DNA of 64,000 nucleotides from Paenibacillus beijingensis (GTDB taxonomy: Bacteria > Bacillota > Bacilli > Paenibacillales > Paenibacillaceae): assembly GCF_000961095.1 (NCBI RefSeq), contig NZ_CP011058.1:5472001-5536000 (forward strand). Direction: 5' to 3'. Under the pieces are notes generated by a model. The model saw only the letters and a list, made by a program, of their open reading frames with translations, did not search any database and was not told the origin of the DNA. Shown piece by piece: positions 1-8,952 of the stretch. Positions within the stretch are counted from its first letter, which is position 1, and every line of letters begins with the position of its first letter. A program made the position numbers and the translations under genes.

Positions 1-152
1 GTTGTTACCGTAATAAAAACGCTGCAAATATCTTCGGGCAAAATGGCGTTTTCAGCCACAATCTGCTCCACCATCTCGGATGTCGCCTGCAGAATCTGAT
101 CTCTATCGTTGGCTTCGACCGTTATGGCTCCGCGTATTCCCCGTACACTCAT
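1..152 (-). CDS. aroH: Chorismate mutase AroH, N-terminal part (gene cut by left edge)
   Basis: Only the first ~50 codons are visible. The translation begins MSVRGIRGAITVE, the conserved N-terminus of AroH-type monofunctional chorismate mutases, which convert chorismate to prephenate for Phe and Tyr synthesis. The ATG overlaps the aroB stop codon (ATGA at 149-152), so it is translationally coupled as the last visible gene of aroC-aroB-aroH, the same order as in Bacillus subtilis. What follows aroH (the trp operon in Bacillus) lies outside the window. The C-terminal part cannot be checked. Confidence 0.93.
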   Translation of the reverse strand, partial: MSVRGIRGAITVEANDRDQILQATSEMVEQIVAENAILPEDICSVFITVT

Positions 153-1252
153 GCCCAATCGGCCTCCTGTTTCAACTCATTCACGATGTCGCGAATCATC
201 GTTACATCGATCTGTTTATTAATTTCCACCTTGCCGATTGCAGTCGGAACGATAAACGTTACCGTGCCTTCGCCAAACTTTTTGTCGTGCATCATCGCTT
301 TCATAATGGCATCGGTATCGTATTGCTCCGGCAGCCGCACCGGAAGCCCGCATTTGCCCAGCACGCGCCGGGTCACCGTATACACATCTTCCGGCGCCCC
401 CAGCCGCACGCCCAGCTTGGCGGAACCGATCATGCCGATCGCGATCGCTTCACCGTGCTGAAACTCACCGTAGCCGGCGACCGCTTCCAGCGCATGGCCG
501 ATCGTATGTCCGAGATTGAGGATCGCCCTCAGACCGTTCTCCCGCTCATCCTGCGATACGACAGCCGCCTTGACGGAGCAGCCTTTGTAAAGGGCATATC
601 CGAGCGCCTCGGCATCCAGTGCAAGCAGCTTCTCCGCATTGTTGTCGCACCAGGTTACGAATTCCGCATCCCAGATGAGACCGTGCTTCACGACTTCCGC
701 AAGTCCGGAGCGCACATCCCGGGCCGGCAGCGACTGCAGCGTGCTTAAATCGTACAGCACCAGCTCCGGCTGGTGAAACGCGCCGATGATATTTTTGGCA
801 AGCGGATGGTTGACCGCGACTTTGCCGCCGACACTGCTGTCATGAGCCAAAATCGTCGTCGGAATTTGCACAAAACGGATGCCTCTCATATAAGAAGCTG
901 CGACAAAACCGGCCAGATCGCCGACGACCCCGCCTCCGAGGGCGACAATCGCCGATTTGCGGTCGAGACCCGCTTCCAGCGCTTTTGCCGTGAGCGATTC
1001 CAGCATCGCCAGCGACTTGGAGCTTTCGCCGGAAGGCACTACCGCGCTGGCAGCGGTGTATCCGCCATTCTGAAGGCTTGACATGACGCCGTTCAAATAA
1101 TGCTGGGCGACATGATCGTCGGTCACGACAAGCAGCGGCGACTTGCGGCTGATGCCGTGCTTGTCGAACAGGGACGCGATATCGTTTAAGATACCTTCTC
1201 CGATATAGATTGGATAGGAGCGTTCACCTAGATTAACCATCAGCTCACGCAT
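149..1252 (-). CDS. aroB: 3-dehydroquinate synthase
   Basis: Second enzyme of the shikimate pathway: it cyclises DAHP to 3-dehydroquinate using NAD and a divalent metal in the cytoplasm. The protein has the NAD-binding segment GGGVVGDLAGFVAASYMRG, the AEVVKHGLIWD lysine/histidine motif and the metal-ligand segment NLGHTIGHALEA. The open frame extends further upstream into aroC. The start chosen is ATG at 1252, one base after the aroC stop (TAAGATG), giving 367 residues beginning MRELMVNLGERSYPIYIG. A second ATG at 1240 is possible. It is tightly coupled to aroC and to aroH. Confidence 0.97.
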   Translation of the reverse strand: MRELMVNLGERSYPIYIGEGILNDIASLFDKHGISRKSPLLVVTDDHVAQHYLNGVMSSLQNGGYTAASAVVPSGESSKSLAMLESLTAKALEAGLDRKSAIVALGGGVVGDLAGFVAASYMRGIRFVQIPTTILAHDSSVGGKVAVNHPLAKNIIGAFHQPELVLYDLSTLQSLPARDVRSGLAEVVKHGLIWDAEFVTWCDNNAEKLLALDAEALGYALYKGCSVKAAVVSQDERENGLRAILNLGHTIGHALEAVAGYGEFQHGEAIAIGMIGSAKLGVRLGAPEDVYTVTRRVLGKCGLPVRLPEQYDTDAIMKAMMHDKKFGEGTVTFIVPTAIGKVEINKQIDVTMIRDIVNELKQEADWA

Positions 1253-1253
1253 C

Positions 1254-2423
1254 TTAGTAACGCCCCACTTGTTCCAGATACGAATTGAGGTTGGCGCGGA
1301 TTTCCTCGATGGAATCGCCGCCGAATTTCTCCAGAAACGCGCGCGCCACTTCCCAGGCGACGACATGCTCCATAACGACGCTGGCAGCCGGAACGGCGCA
1401 GCTGTCGGAGCGCTCCACTTGAGCGGTAAACGGTTCTTTCGTGTCGATGTCCACGCTCGCCAGCGGCTTGTAAAGCGTCGGGATCGGCTTCATGACGCCG
1501 CGCACGACGATCGGCTCGCCCGTCGTCATGCCGCCTTCGAAACCGCCCGCGCGGTTGCTGGCGCGGTGGAAGCCTTTTTCTTCGCTGTACTTGATTTCAT
1601 CGTGCACCTGCGAGCCGCGCAGCTGCCCCGCTTCGAAGCCGATGCCGATTTCGCAGCCTTTGAACGCGTTAATGGAAACGACCGCTCCGGCAATGCGCGC
1701 ATCGAGCTTGCGGTCCCACTGCACATGGCTGCCGAGTCCGACCGGAACGCCTTCCACGATGCATTCGACAACGCCGCCGATGGAATCGCCGTCCGCTTTC
1801 ATCTGATCGATGTACGCCGTCATTTTGTCTTCGGTTTCTTTGTCCACGACGCGCACCGAAGACGCTTCCGTCCGCTCGATCAGTTCGTCAAGCGGCAAAT
1901 TATTCGGCGGCGCTTCGATTTCGCCGATCCGGATCACTTGTCCGCCCACTTTAATGCCGAATTCGGCGAGCAGTTGGCGGGCAACGGCGCCGACGGCGAC
2001 GCGCGCAGCCGTTTCCCGGGCGCTGGAACGCTCAAGCACGTTGCGCAGATCCTTCAGATTGTACTTCAAGCCGCCGTTCAAATCGGCGTGTCCGGGTCTT
2101 GGCCGGTGAACGCGCCGCTTCTCTTCGTCACCGCCCTCGATCGGTTCGATATTCATGACCGAAGTCCAATGCTTCCAGTCGTTGTTGGCAACGACGAGAG
2201 CGACCGGAGCGCCCGTTGTGCGCCCGTGGCGCACTCCGCCGACGATATTCGCCGTATCTTTCTCGATTTGCATGCGCCGTCCGCGGCCGTGGCCTTTCTG
2301 GCGGCGGTGCAGTTGAAAATTCAATTCTTCAAAATCCAGCTGCAAATTGCTTGGCAATCCTTCAATAATAGCGGTCAGCTGAGGACCGTGTGTTTCACCT
2401 GCTGTCAAATAACGAAGACTCAA
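1254..2423 (-). CDS. aroC: Chorismate synthase
   Basis: Last step of the common aromatic pathway: EPSP to chorismate, needing reduced FMN. Family signatures visible are GETHGPQLTAIIEG at the N-terminus, the arginine/histidine-rich RRQKGHGRGRRM segment, HRPRPGHADLNG, and RSSARETAARVAVG. Length 389 residues is usual for the long bacterial form. The start is a TTG at 2421-2423 preceded by a clear AAAGGGGGAA ribosome site 8 bases upstream. It heads aroC-aroB-aroH and lies downstream of cheR. Its product also feeds the chorismate-consuming MqnA encoded upstream in the same block. Confidence 0.97.
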   Translation of the reverse strand: MSLRYLTAGETHGPQLTAIIEGLPSNLQLDFEELNFQLHRRQKGHGRGRRMQIEKDTANIVGGVRHGRTTGAPVALVVANNDWKHWTSVMNIEPIEGGDEEKRRVHRPRPGHADLNGGLKYNLKDLRNVLERSSARETAARVAVGAVARQLLAEFGIKVGGQVIRIGEIEAPPNNLPLDELIERTEASSVRVVDKETEDKMTAYIDQMKADGDSIGGVVECIVEGVPVGLGSHVQWDRKLDARIAGAVVSINAFKGCEIGIGFEAGQLRGSQVHDEIKYSEEKGFHRASNRAGGFEGGMTTGEPIVVRGVMKPIPTLYKPLASVDIDTKEPFTAQVERSDSCAVPAASVVMEHVVAWEVARAFLEKFGGDSIEEIRANLNSYLEQVGRY

Positions 2424-2624
2424 AGTCGACTTCCCCCTTTAGAAAAAAAGCAAGCGCATCGCAAGGCGCCTCTTCTTGCCGGCCTAAAACCGGCGCTGTA
2501 CTGCCGTAAAACATCTTTGCCCATTATAGTATAGGCAGGGCGGTTTGACAAGAAAACCCGCGCAGCGACAACGGCTGGCGGGTTTGTGTCGAAGGTTGGT
2601 GGATATGAGGCAACGATGCAAAGC

Positions 2625-3404
2625 TCAATCCTGTTTGCGGTAAAAAAACGTCTCCACCGTCTCGAACCGGTACTGTCCCGGCGAAAAAATCTGTTCCGTA
2701 CTGCCGACGAACAATATTCCGCCGGGCTTCAGCGCCTGCGAAAACTTGCGATAGAGCAGATGCTTCGCTTCTTCCGTAAAATAAATCATCACGTTGCGGC
2801 ATATGATCAGATCGTAAGGTCCGCCGAAATCATCCTGCAGCAAATTTTGCTGCCCGAAGCGGACGGAGCGGCGGAGCGTTTCCGCAATCGAATAGCCGTC
2901 CGCCTCTTTCTTGAAATACCGGTCCAGGTAGAAAGGCGGAACGTCCTTAACCGAACGCTCATGGTACAAATCGGCCTTTGCTTTCACAAGCACGCCCGCG
3001 TCGAGATCCGTCGCCTCAATCGAGCATCGCTCAAGCGCGTTCAGCCGGTGCATAATCATCGCCAGCGTGTACGGCTCCTCTCCCGTTGAACAGGCGGCGC
3101 TCCAGAAGCGGAGCTTGGCGCTCCCGCGCAGCATCTCCGGCAGAAACCGCTGCTCCAGCGCTTCCCACCGGGCTCTGTTGCGCCAAAATTCCGATACGTT
3201 GATCGTCATCCGGTCCAGAAACTCGTCCATCATCGACGAGTTGGCGGCCATCGCCTGCCAGTAAGCGCCAAACGTCGCGAAGGCGTATTTGTTGCGCAGC
3301 GTCGTCAGGCGGCGTTTCATCTGCGCTTCTTTATACTGGGAAAGATCAATTGCAGTGCTTGCTTTAATGCGGCTTATAAACTGCGCAAAGTCGCGGTCTT
3401 CCAT
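2625..3404 (-). CDS. cheR: Chemotaxis receptor methyltransferase CheR
   Basis: Transfers methyl groups from SAM to glutamates of chemoreceptors, setting adaptation in chemotaxis. The 259-residue protein has the N-terminal helical CheR domain (about 1-70), then a SAM-dependent methyltransferase domain with WSAACSTGEEPYTLAM as the SAM-binding loop and YDLIICRNVMIYF near the active site. It sits between ndk and aroC exactly as in B. subtilis, away from other chemotaxis genes. About 200 bp separate its stop from the aroC start; no clear terminator was seen there. Confidence 0.95.
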   Translation of the reverse strand: MEDRDFAQFISRIKASTAIDLSQYKEAQMKRRLTTLRNKYAFATFGAYWQAMAANSSMMDEFLDRMTINVSEFWRNRARWEALEQRFLPEMLRGSAKLRFWSAACSTGEEPYTLAMIMHRLNALERCSIEATDLDAGVLVKAKADLYHERSVKDVPPFYLDRYFKKEADGYSIAETLRRSVRFGQQNLLQDDFGGPYDLIICRNVMIYFTEEAKHLLYRKFSQALKPGGILFVGSTEQIFSPGQYRFETVETFFYRKQD

Positions 3405-3437
3405 TCCCCGGTTCCCCCGTGTTTCGTTTGGTGCGCC

Positions 3438-3881
3438 TTAAATCCAGCTCTGGATGCTTTTTTCGTATGCCACAAGCTCCTTCTGCTCGAAAAACAGGTT
3501 GATTTCCCGCTCGGCGTTCTCCGGAGAATCGGAGCCGTGGATCAAGTTGAAATTCGTATGTACGGCGAAATCGGAACGAATCGTTCCCGGCGCGGCATCG
3601 CGCGCGTCCGTTTTGCCGATCAAAGCGCGCGTCAGCGCAATCACATGATCCCCCTGCCATACCATCGCAAATACCGGTCCGGACGTAATAAAATCGAGAA
3701 GAGGCGGATAGAAAGGTTTCCCTTCATGCTCGGCGTAATGGCGCTCCGCAAGCTCCCGGCTGACAAGCATGAACTTGGCGGCGACGAGCTGCAGCCCTTT
3801 TTTCTCAAAACGGGAAACGATTTCGCCGATAAGACCTCTTTGCACTCCGTCGGGTTTAACCATCAAAAATGTTTGTTCCAT
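3438..3881 (-). CDS. ndk: Nucleoside diphosphate kinase
   Basis: Moves the gamma-phosphate between NTPs and NDPs through a phosphohistidine, balancing nucleotide pools. The protein starts MEQTFLMVKPDGVQRGLIGEI, carries KPFYPPLLDFITSGPVFAMV, and has the active-site segment NLIHGSDSPENAEREI with the catalytic histidine. The frame allows longer starts, but GGAGG lies 7 bases before the ATG at 3881 and only 4 before the preceding ATG at 3884. The chosen form of 147 residues fits the family. It lies between hepT and cheR as in Bacillus. Confidence 0.96.
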   Translation of the reverse strand: MEQTFLMVKPDGVQRGLIGEIVSRFEKKGLQLVAAKFMLVSRELAERHYAEHEGKPFYPPLLDFITSGPVFAMVWQGDHVIALTRALIGKTDARDAAPGTIRSDFAVHTNFNLIHGSDSPENAEREINLFFEQKELVAYEKSIQSWI

Positions 3882-3953
3882 CATAAGTCCTCCCTTGTGT
3901 CGAGTTTGGCCGTTCCGGTACCTTGCGTACTGCAACTTGCGACGGATCGCTTA

Positions 3954-4928
3954 TTAATAGTTGCGGGTATTGATAAAATGGGCGATATCCGTCAGATTTT
4001 TCTTCGCCGGAAGGTCAGGCAATCCCTGCAAAGCATGGAGCGCTTTGCCAATATAATTTTCGGCAAGCTGCTCAGCTTCATGAATGCCGTGGCTGGAACG
4101 GATCAAATTGATCGCCGTGCGCGTGTCCGCATTGCCGTCGTGATCGCGGATGATCCCGATTTCACGATACAGCGCATCGCGCAGAGACGGCTCCCGCAGC
4201 GCCAAAATAACGGGCAGCGTAATGTTTCCCTGACGGATATCGGATCCGGGCGGCTTGCCGATTTGTTTCTCCGTGCCGAGCAGATCCAGCAGGTCGTCGC
4301 GGATTTGGAACGCCATGCCGACGTTGTAGCCGTACCGGTACAACCGGTTGCATACATCGCGCTGCGCCCCGGCGGCGATCGCACCGAGCTGGCAGCTGAT
4401 GGCGATCAAGAGCGCCGTCTTGCGCCGGATGCGCAGCAGGTAGTTGCGGACGCTTTGCTCGGTGTTGAAAAAATCGCGAATCTGCTCCATTTCGCCGATG
4501 CACATCTGCACCATCGCTTTGGACAGAATCTGGTGAATTTGCGGATTGCCGAGCTCTGTCACGATGGTCAGCGCCTTTGCAAATATGTAGTCACCCGTAT
4601 ACATGGCGATCCTGTTGTCCCATTTGGACTTGACCGTCGGCTGCCCCCGCCGGGTTTGGGCATCGTCGATGACGTCGTCGTGGACCAGGCTCGAGCTATG
4701 AATCAGCTCCAGCGTAACGGCAATCCGCTTCAACACGTCCAGCCTGTAGTCGCCGAACTTGCCCGCAAGCAGCACAAAAACGGGACGGATCCGTTTGCCT
4801 CCCGCTTTGAGCAGATGAAGCGACGTTTCGCCAAGCAGCGTCCGGTCGCTCGCCACGCTGCGCTCCAATTCCTGTTCGATTTGGTTCAAATCGCCTTTCA
4901 TCTTGGCGTAAAGATCAAGTAGTTTCAT
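3954..4928 (-). CDS. hepT: Heptaprenyl diphosphate synthase, catalytic component II
   Basis: Large subunit of the two-component polyprenyl synthase that extends FPP with IPP to the C35 chain of menaquinone-7. Both aspartate-rich motifs are present: HDDVIDD (around residues 83-89, first DDxxD) and QIRDDLLD (around 209-215, second motif), plus the GGKRIRP substrate segment. Length 324 is typical. Its ATG overlaps the mqnA stop by four bases, so translation is coupled. Its partner HepS is encoded five genes upstream, separated by menG, mqnP, ubiX and mqnA; in B. subtilis hepS-menG-hepT are contiguous. Confidence 0.95.
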   Translation of the reverse strand: MKLLDLYAKMKGDLNQIEQELERSVASDRTLLGETSLHLLKAGGKRIRPVFVLLAGKFGDYRLDVLKRIAVTLELIHSSSLVHDDVIDDAQTRRGQPTVKSKWDNRIAMYTGDYIFAKALTIVTELGNPQIHQILSKAMVQMCIGEMEQIRDFFNTEQSVRNYLLRIRRKTALLIAISCQLGAIAAGAQRDVCNRLYRYGYNVGMAFQIRDDLLDLLGTEKQIGKPPGSDIRQGNITLPVILALREPSLRDALYREIGIIRDHDGNADTRTAINLIRSSHGIHEAEQLAENYIGKALHALQGLPDLPAKKNLTDIAHFINTRNY

Positions 4929-5791
4929 TCATTCACCTGCTCAGCAGTTTGGGTCGGACGAAAAAATTCCAGCTTCACTTCCCGCTCCAGCAAACCGAGA
5001 CGCCTCGCGTAACGGAAGTAAAGTTCCAGACCGGCTTGCCGCCCGGAATCGAAATCATATTTCAATCCTGAAAAATAACCTCTCCAGTACATCTCGTCGC
5101 CGCCAATGAAGGAGACGCCTTTATGAATTAGCGGCTTTAGATTGCGCAAGCTCCGGAGCTTGCTGGCCAGCATCGACCGGTAAACGGCATCGACCGCTTC
5201 GGGATTGCGCTGCGCCGATTCCTTGCGAACGGCGGCAACGGCATACGTCATGCCCAGGCCCGTCCACTCCTGCCAAAGCCGCCCCAAATCGAGCACCTGC
5301 AGCTCCCGGTTGCTCCAGGAAGCCCGGATCGCCGAATCGCCGATCAACAGCGCCGCATCCGCCGACCGCAGCATCGTCTCCAAATCCGGCTCACCGGTAA
5401 TGTAAGCCGGATTTCCTTTCAAATGCAAGCTCATCAAAATTTTGAGCAGATTGACGGAAGTGGCTGAAGTCGCAGTGAGCGCGATCGTTCCCTTCAGCAC
5501 ATCTTCAAGCGGTTTTTTCATAAACAGCAAAATCGACTGCACAGGTCCCTCGGAGCTGACCGACAAGTCGGGCAGGAGGACGTACTCATCCGCATTCGCC
5601 CCGTAGGCGAACGAGGAGACGGTGGACATATCGAGTCCGCCTTCCCTCAGCATGCGGTTCAGCTCTGCCGGGACACGGTAGACGACTTCATATTGAGGCG
5701 TGCGGTCCTGCACGTAATGATACAGCGGCCAGGCATTGGCATAATCGATACGTCCGATGGCGATGCGGTGATTAGCGCTCATTCGGCTCAT
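4925..5791 (-). CDS. mqnA: Chorismate dehydratase MqnA (futalosine menaquinone pathway)
   Basis: Recognised as MqnA/MqnD family by the N-terminal IAIGRIDYANAWPLYHYV, the STVSSFAYG segment and the periplasmic-binding-like fold pattern. MqnA dehydrates chorismate to 3-enolpyruvyl-benzoate, the first committed step of the futalosine route. 288 residues fits the family. It is coupled to hepT (4-base overlap) and overlaps the ubiX tail by about 20 bases; ATG at 5782 is an alternative start. Position between polyprenyl genes supports a quinone role. The other mqn genes (B, C, D, E) are not in the window, so the pathway assignment is partly inference. Confidence 0.88.
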   Translation of the reverse strand: MSRMSANHRIAIGRIDYANAWPLYHYVQDRTPQYEVVYRVPAELNRMLREGGLDMSTVSSFAYGANADEYVLLPDLSVSSEGPVQSILLFMKKPLEDVLKGTIALTATSATSVNLLKILMSLHLKGNPAYITGEPDLETMLRSADAALLIGDSAIRASWSNRELQVLDLGRLWQEWTGLGMTYAVAAVRKESAQRNPEAVDAVYRSMLASKLRSLRNLKPLIHKGVSFIGGDEMYWRGYFSGLKYDFDSGRQAGLELYFRYARRLGLLEREVKLEFFRPTQTAEQVNE

Positions 5792-6410
5792 CTCCCCATC
5801 TTCTGTACAATTGATGATCGATTCCCATCACGTCCAGCAGCTTGCCTACGAGAAAGTTGACCATATCGTCAAGCGTCTGCGGCCCGTAATAAAAAGCCGG
5901 CATCGCTGGCACTATGCTGACGCCCATTCGGGAGAGCGTCAGCATATTTTCCAGATGAATGGCGTGCAGCGGCGTCTCGCGCGGCACAAGAATGAGCCTG
6001 CGCCCTTCCTTCATCGCAACGTCGGCCGCCCGGGTGAGCAAGTCGTCGGAAATGCCGTGCGCAATCGAAGCGAGCGTGCCCATCGAACAAGGGGCGATGA
6101 CCATTCCTTCCGCCTTGTACGAACCGCTCGCAATGTTTGCGCCGATATCGGCGTTCGGGTAATAATGCAGCCGTCCTCCCGCCAGCGCCGCCCCGAACTT
6201 CGCTTCAAGCGCATCCTGCCGCCGCGCGGCGTTCCAACCCTGCTCCTCCTTGAGCACGCGCCACCCCGCATCTGTCACGACCAGCTCCACGTGGGCATCC
6301 GCGGCGAGCAGCTCTTCGATGAGCCGCACGCCGTATATGGAACCGCTCGCGCCGGTAATGCCGACAACCCAGCGGCCGCTTCCCCCAGATGCCGAGCGTT
6401 TCGTTACCAT
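5772..6410 (-). CDS. ubiX: Flavin prenyltransferase UbiX/Pad1 family
   Basis: Makes prenylated FMN, the cofactor of UbiD-type decarboxylases. The FMN-binding start VGITGASGSIYGVRLIEEL and the segments APCSMGTLASIAHGISDDL and LILVPRETPLHAIHLENML are diagnostic. 212 residues is a normal length. It overlaps mqnP upstream by 7 bases and mqnA downstream. Linked to mqnA and mqnP it most likely serves the late decarboxylation of the futalosine pathway; no ubiD-like partner is visible here. The start at 6410 lacks a strong ribosome site and probably relies on coupling. Confidence 0.93.
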   Translation of the reverse strand: MVTKRSASGGSGRWVVGITGASGSIYGVRLIEELLAADAHVELVVTDAGWRVLKEEQGWNAARRQDALEAKFGAALAGGRLHYYPNADIGANIASGSYKAEGMVIAPCSMGTLASIAHGISDDLLTRAADVAMKEGRRLILVPRETPLHAIHLENMLTLSRMGVSIVPAMPAFYYGPQTLDDMVNFLVGKLLDVMGIDHQLYRRWGDEPNER

Positions 6411-7279
6411 TGCCGCAGCACCACCAGATCCAGCAGCGTGAACGCCAGCATGACGATGCTGAGCGTACCGTTCATCGTAAAAAACGCCGTTTGCAGACGG
6501 CTCATGTCGGCCGGCTTTAAAATCAGATGCTCGTAAAACAGGATCGCGACCGACAGCACAATGCCGATCAGGTACAGCCAGCTCAAATCCGTCAGCATAT
6601 ATAAAGCGATAAAGCTGGCGGCCGTAATGACATGAAACAGCTTGGCCAGCCTCAGCGCACCCGCGACGCCGAACCGCGCCGGTATGGAGAAGACGCGTTC
6701 CCGGCGGTCGAATTCGAAATCTTGAAGGGCGTATATCGTGTCAAAGCCCGCGAGCCAAAAAATGATGCCGACATACAGAATCCAGGCCGGAGCCGCGAAC
6801 TCTCCCGTTACGGCCACCCAGCCGCCAAGCGGAGCGAGTCCGATCGTCAGGCCGAGAATAAGATGACACAGCCATGTAAAGCGTTTGGAATATGAATAGA
6901 TGACGAGCATAAAGACGGCGATCGGCATCAGTTTCAAACAGATCGGATCGAGACGGGAGGCGGCAATAAACAATAATATAAACGAGATGATGACGAAAAA
7001 TGCGACTTCGCCGGTCTTCAGCAGTCCGGCGGGCAGCGCTCTTTTTTCCGTGCGCGGATTTTTGGCGTCGATCGCCTTGTCAATGAGGCGGTTAAGTCCC
7101 ATTGCCGCACTGCGTGCGCCGAACATGGCGAGCGTAATCCAGCCGATGTCCGCCCAGGAAGGGAGCTCGCCGTTCATCGTCACCGCGCCGAGCAGCGCTC
7201 CCATATAAGCGAACGGCAGGGCAAAGATCGTATGCTCGAATTTAATCATTTCCAGAAAAATGTTCAGTTTGCGAATCAT
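6404..7279 (-). CDS. mqnP: UbiA-family polyprenyltransferase, MqnP-like
   Basis: Integral membrane prenyltransferase of about eight or nine helices that attaches the polyprenyl chain to an aromatic ring. Both Mg-diphosphate motifs are visible: NRLIDKAIDAKNPRT and ALQDFEFDRRERVFSIP. By sequence alone it could be called 4-hydroxybenzoate octaprenyltransferase. The neighbours MqnA, UbiX and MenG suggest the futalosine-pathway enzyme MqnP acting on a 6-naphthoate-type substrate. It starts in an ATGA overlap with the menG stop. Confidence 0.85.
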   Translation of the reverse strand: MIRKLNIFLEMIKFEHTIFALPFAYMGALLGAVTMNGELPSWADIGWITLAMFGARSAAMGLNRLIDKAIDAKNPRTEKRALPAGLLKTGEVAFFVIISFILLFIAASRLDPICLKLMPIAVFMLVIYSYSKRFTWLCHLILGLTIGLAPLGGWVAVTGEFAAPAWILYVGIIFWLAGFDTIYALQDFEFDRRERVFSIPARFGVAGALRLAKLFHVITAASFIALYMLTDLSWLYLIGIVLSVAILFYEHLILKPADMSRLQTAFFTMNGTLSIVMLAFTLLDLVVLRQW

Positions 7280-7995
7280 GCTCCGTCTGTCTCCTTTTTC
7301 CCGATATGCAGCGCCGCGATTCCTCCGGTGAGCGAATACGCGCGCACATGGCGCAGGCCGGTTTCGCGGAAAATATCCGACAGTCGGTTCATATCGGGAA
7401 ACGCTTTAAGGGAGTCCGGAAGCCATTTGTACTGCTCGTACGACTTCGCAACCAGCTTACCGACCAGCGGAAGCAGCCGTTCGAAATAAAAATAATAAAG
7501 CGATTTAAACGGCTGCGTCGTCGGCTTGGACAGCTCGAGGCAAACGACTTGCCCGCCCGGTTTGACAACGCGCTGCATCTCGCGCAGCACCTGCATCAAA
7601 TCGGGAACGTTGCGCAGGCCGAATCCGATCGTAGCGTAATCGAATGTGTTGTCTTCGAACGGAAGCTGCATCGCGTTGCCGCGGATGAGCTCGACCCGCC
7701 GCTCCAGCCCAAGCTGCTTCAGCTTGTCGGCTCCCACATCGAGCATGCTTTGGCTGAAGTCCAATCCGACGACCCTGCCGGTGCCGCTTGCTTGCGCGAT
7801 TGCGATCGTCCAATCGCAAGTGCCGCAGCACAGATCGATCGCCGTCGCTCCGGACTGCACGTTCATCTGTTTCATGGTGAATTTGCGCCAAGCCTGATGT
7901 CTGCGGAAACTGAGCAGATCATTCATAAGATCGTATTTGGGCGCAATTTTTTCAAATACGGCGTGAACATGCTGTTCCTTTGCTTTGGGATCCAT
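7276..7995 (-). CDS. menG: Demethylmenaquinone C-methyltransferase
   Basis: SAM-dependent UbiE/MenG methyltransferase that completes menaquinone. It shows the family start VFEKIAPKYDLMNDLLSF, the SAM-binding motif AIDLCCGTCDWT, and the C-terminal FRETGLRHVRAYSLTGG. Two starts compete: a GTG at 8010 overlapping the hepS stop (GTGA), or the ATG at 7995. The ATG was chosen because family members begin directly before the KEQHVHAVFEKI segment. It is the second gene of the hepS operon, as in Bacillus hepS-menG-hepT. Confidence 0.95.
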   Translation of the reverse strand: MDPKAKEQHVHAVFEKIAPKYDLMNDLLSFRRHQAWRKFTMKQMNVQSGATAIDLCCGTCDWTIAIAQASGTGRVVGLDFSQSMLDVGADKLKQLGLERRVELIRGNAMQLPFEDNTFDYATIGFGLRNVPDLMQVLREMQRVVKPGGQVVCLELSKPTTQPFKSLYYFYFERLLPLVGKLVAKSYEQYKWLPDSLKAFPDMNRLSDIFRETGLRHVRAYSLTGGIAALHIGKKETDGA

Positions 7996-8006
7996 TAGAA
8001 CGAAAG

Positions 8007-8873
8007 TCACCTCATCTCGGTTAACGTCGGCGCTGTCGCCGACAAAGGGTACAGCAGCTTTTCTTTCAACTGCAGCAGCTCGGCCGCAAGCTTGTCCGAG
8101 TCAAGCCGCCGCGCCAATGATTGCAGATGCTCCGCGCAGCCGTGCAGCTTGTCCGTCAGCTTGCCGCGGATGTCGAATTTGATGGACAGCGAATGGATAA
8201 ACGCAGGCTGCAATTCCGCATGCTCCGTAAGTAGCCGGCGTTCTTCCTCGTTGCCGTTCTCCAGCACATGCCAGTATCCCCAGCTGCCTGTAAACCGGTC
8301 ATCCGTACGCGCCAGTTCATCGCGCACCGCTTCGCAGAGGCATACCGTTTGCAGCAGTTCCGGCCAGTTGGAAACGTATTTCTCTTCGAGCAGCGCCGCA
8401 AACCCTTCAAACATCCCCGCTTTCAGACGGGCGGTTTCCACGATATACTCTTCAGCCGTCAGGTTAAGCTGTTTCGCCTTCACGTATAAACCCGTTTTCA
8501 TCCGGTTCACTTCACAGATGGCTTCGCTGAGTCGCCCCACCATCTCGATCTGTCCCGCCTGGGACAGCAGCTGGTAGAAACGGCTGCTGAAATAATCGCC
8601 GGCCAAAATGCGCAATTGGCGGGAACGCATATCCTTTAAAGTTAAAGGAGCTTCTTCAACATCGACCATATCGTGAGTGTCGAGGCCGAGCTGGACAAGC
8701 GATACGACCAGCGAATACAGCTCGCTGTGCTTGGCGGCAAAGCGCTGCCGGTTCAAAAAAGCGAACAGCAGGCGGATGCGCGGATCGGGAAAAGCCGGCA
8801 GCTCGGTATGCCGCTGGATCATGTCGTAATCAACATATTTTTGGGCTATTTCGGGAATGCGGTAAGGTTTCAT
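8007..8873 (-). CDS. hepS: Heptaprenyl diphosphate synthase component I (HepS)
   Basis: Small non-catalytic partner of HepT, needed for C35 chain synthesis. Recognised by the HEPPP_synt_1-type segments YSLVVSLVQLGLDTHDMVD and RSRQLRILAGDYFSSRFY. These mimic prenyl-synthase helices but lack DDxxD motifs. The start chosen is the ATG at 8873, with GGAGG eight bases upstream; an upstream in-frame start at 8912 has no ribosome site. It is the first gene of the long hepS-menG-mqnP-ubiX-mqnA-hepT unit and has a good promoter just upstream. Confidence 0.9.
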   Translation of the reverse strand: MKPYRIPEIAQKYVDYDMIQRHTELPAFPDPRIRLLFAFLNRQRFAAKHSELYSLVVSLVQLGLDTHDMVDVEEAPLTLKDMRSRQLRILAGDYFSSRFYQLLSQAGQIEMVGRLSEAICEVNRMKTGLYVKAKQLNLTAEEYIVETARLKAGMFEGFAALLEEKYVSNWPELLQTVCLCEAVRDELARTDDRFTGSWGYWHVLENGNEEERRLLTEHAELQPAFIHSLSIKFDIRGKLTDKLHGCAEHLQSLARRLDSDKLAAELLQLKEKLLYPLSATAPTLTEMR

Positions 8874-8923
8874 CGGGTAAGCCTCCGAACAGAACGGACC
8901 ATAGCCGCTCAATAATCTAAATT

Positions 8924-8952
8924 ATTATAGCATAATTATTGACACGAGTCAC
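8924..8952 (-). promoter_or_regulatory. Candidate sigma-A promoter of the hepS operon
   Basis: On the minus strand GTGACT (-35) is followed after exactly 17 bases by a perfect TATAAT (-10). The preceding TGC makes it an extended -10. It ends about 50 bases upstream of the hepS start and is the only strong promoter seen ahead of this block. Confidence 0.65.

Noticed and set aside
3537..4922. 461-codon plus-strand open frame
   Set aside because: It lies wholly opposite hepT and ndk, has no family features or ribosome site, and arises from GC-rich codon bias.
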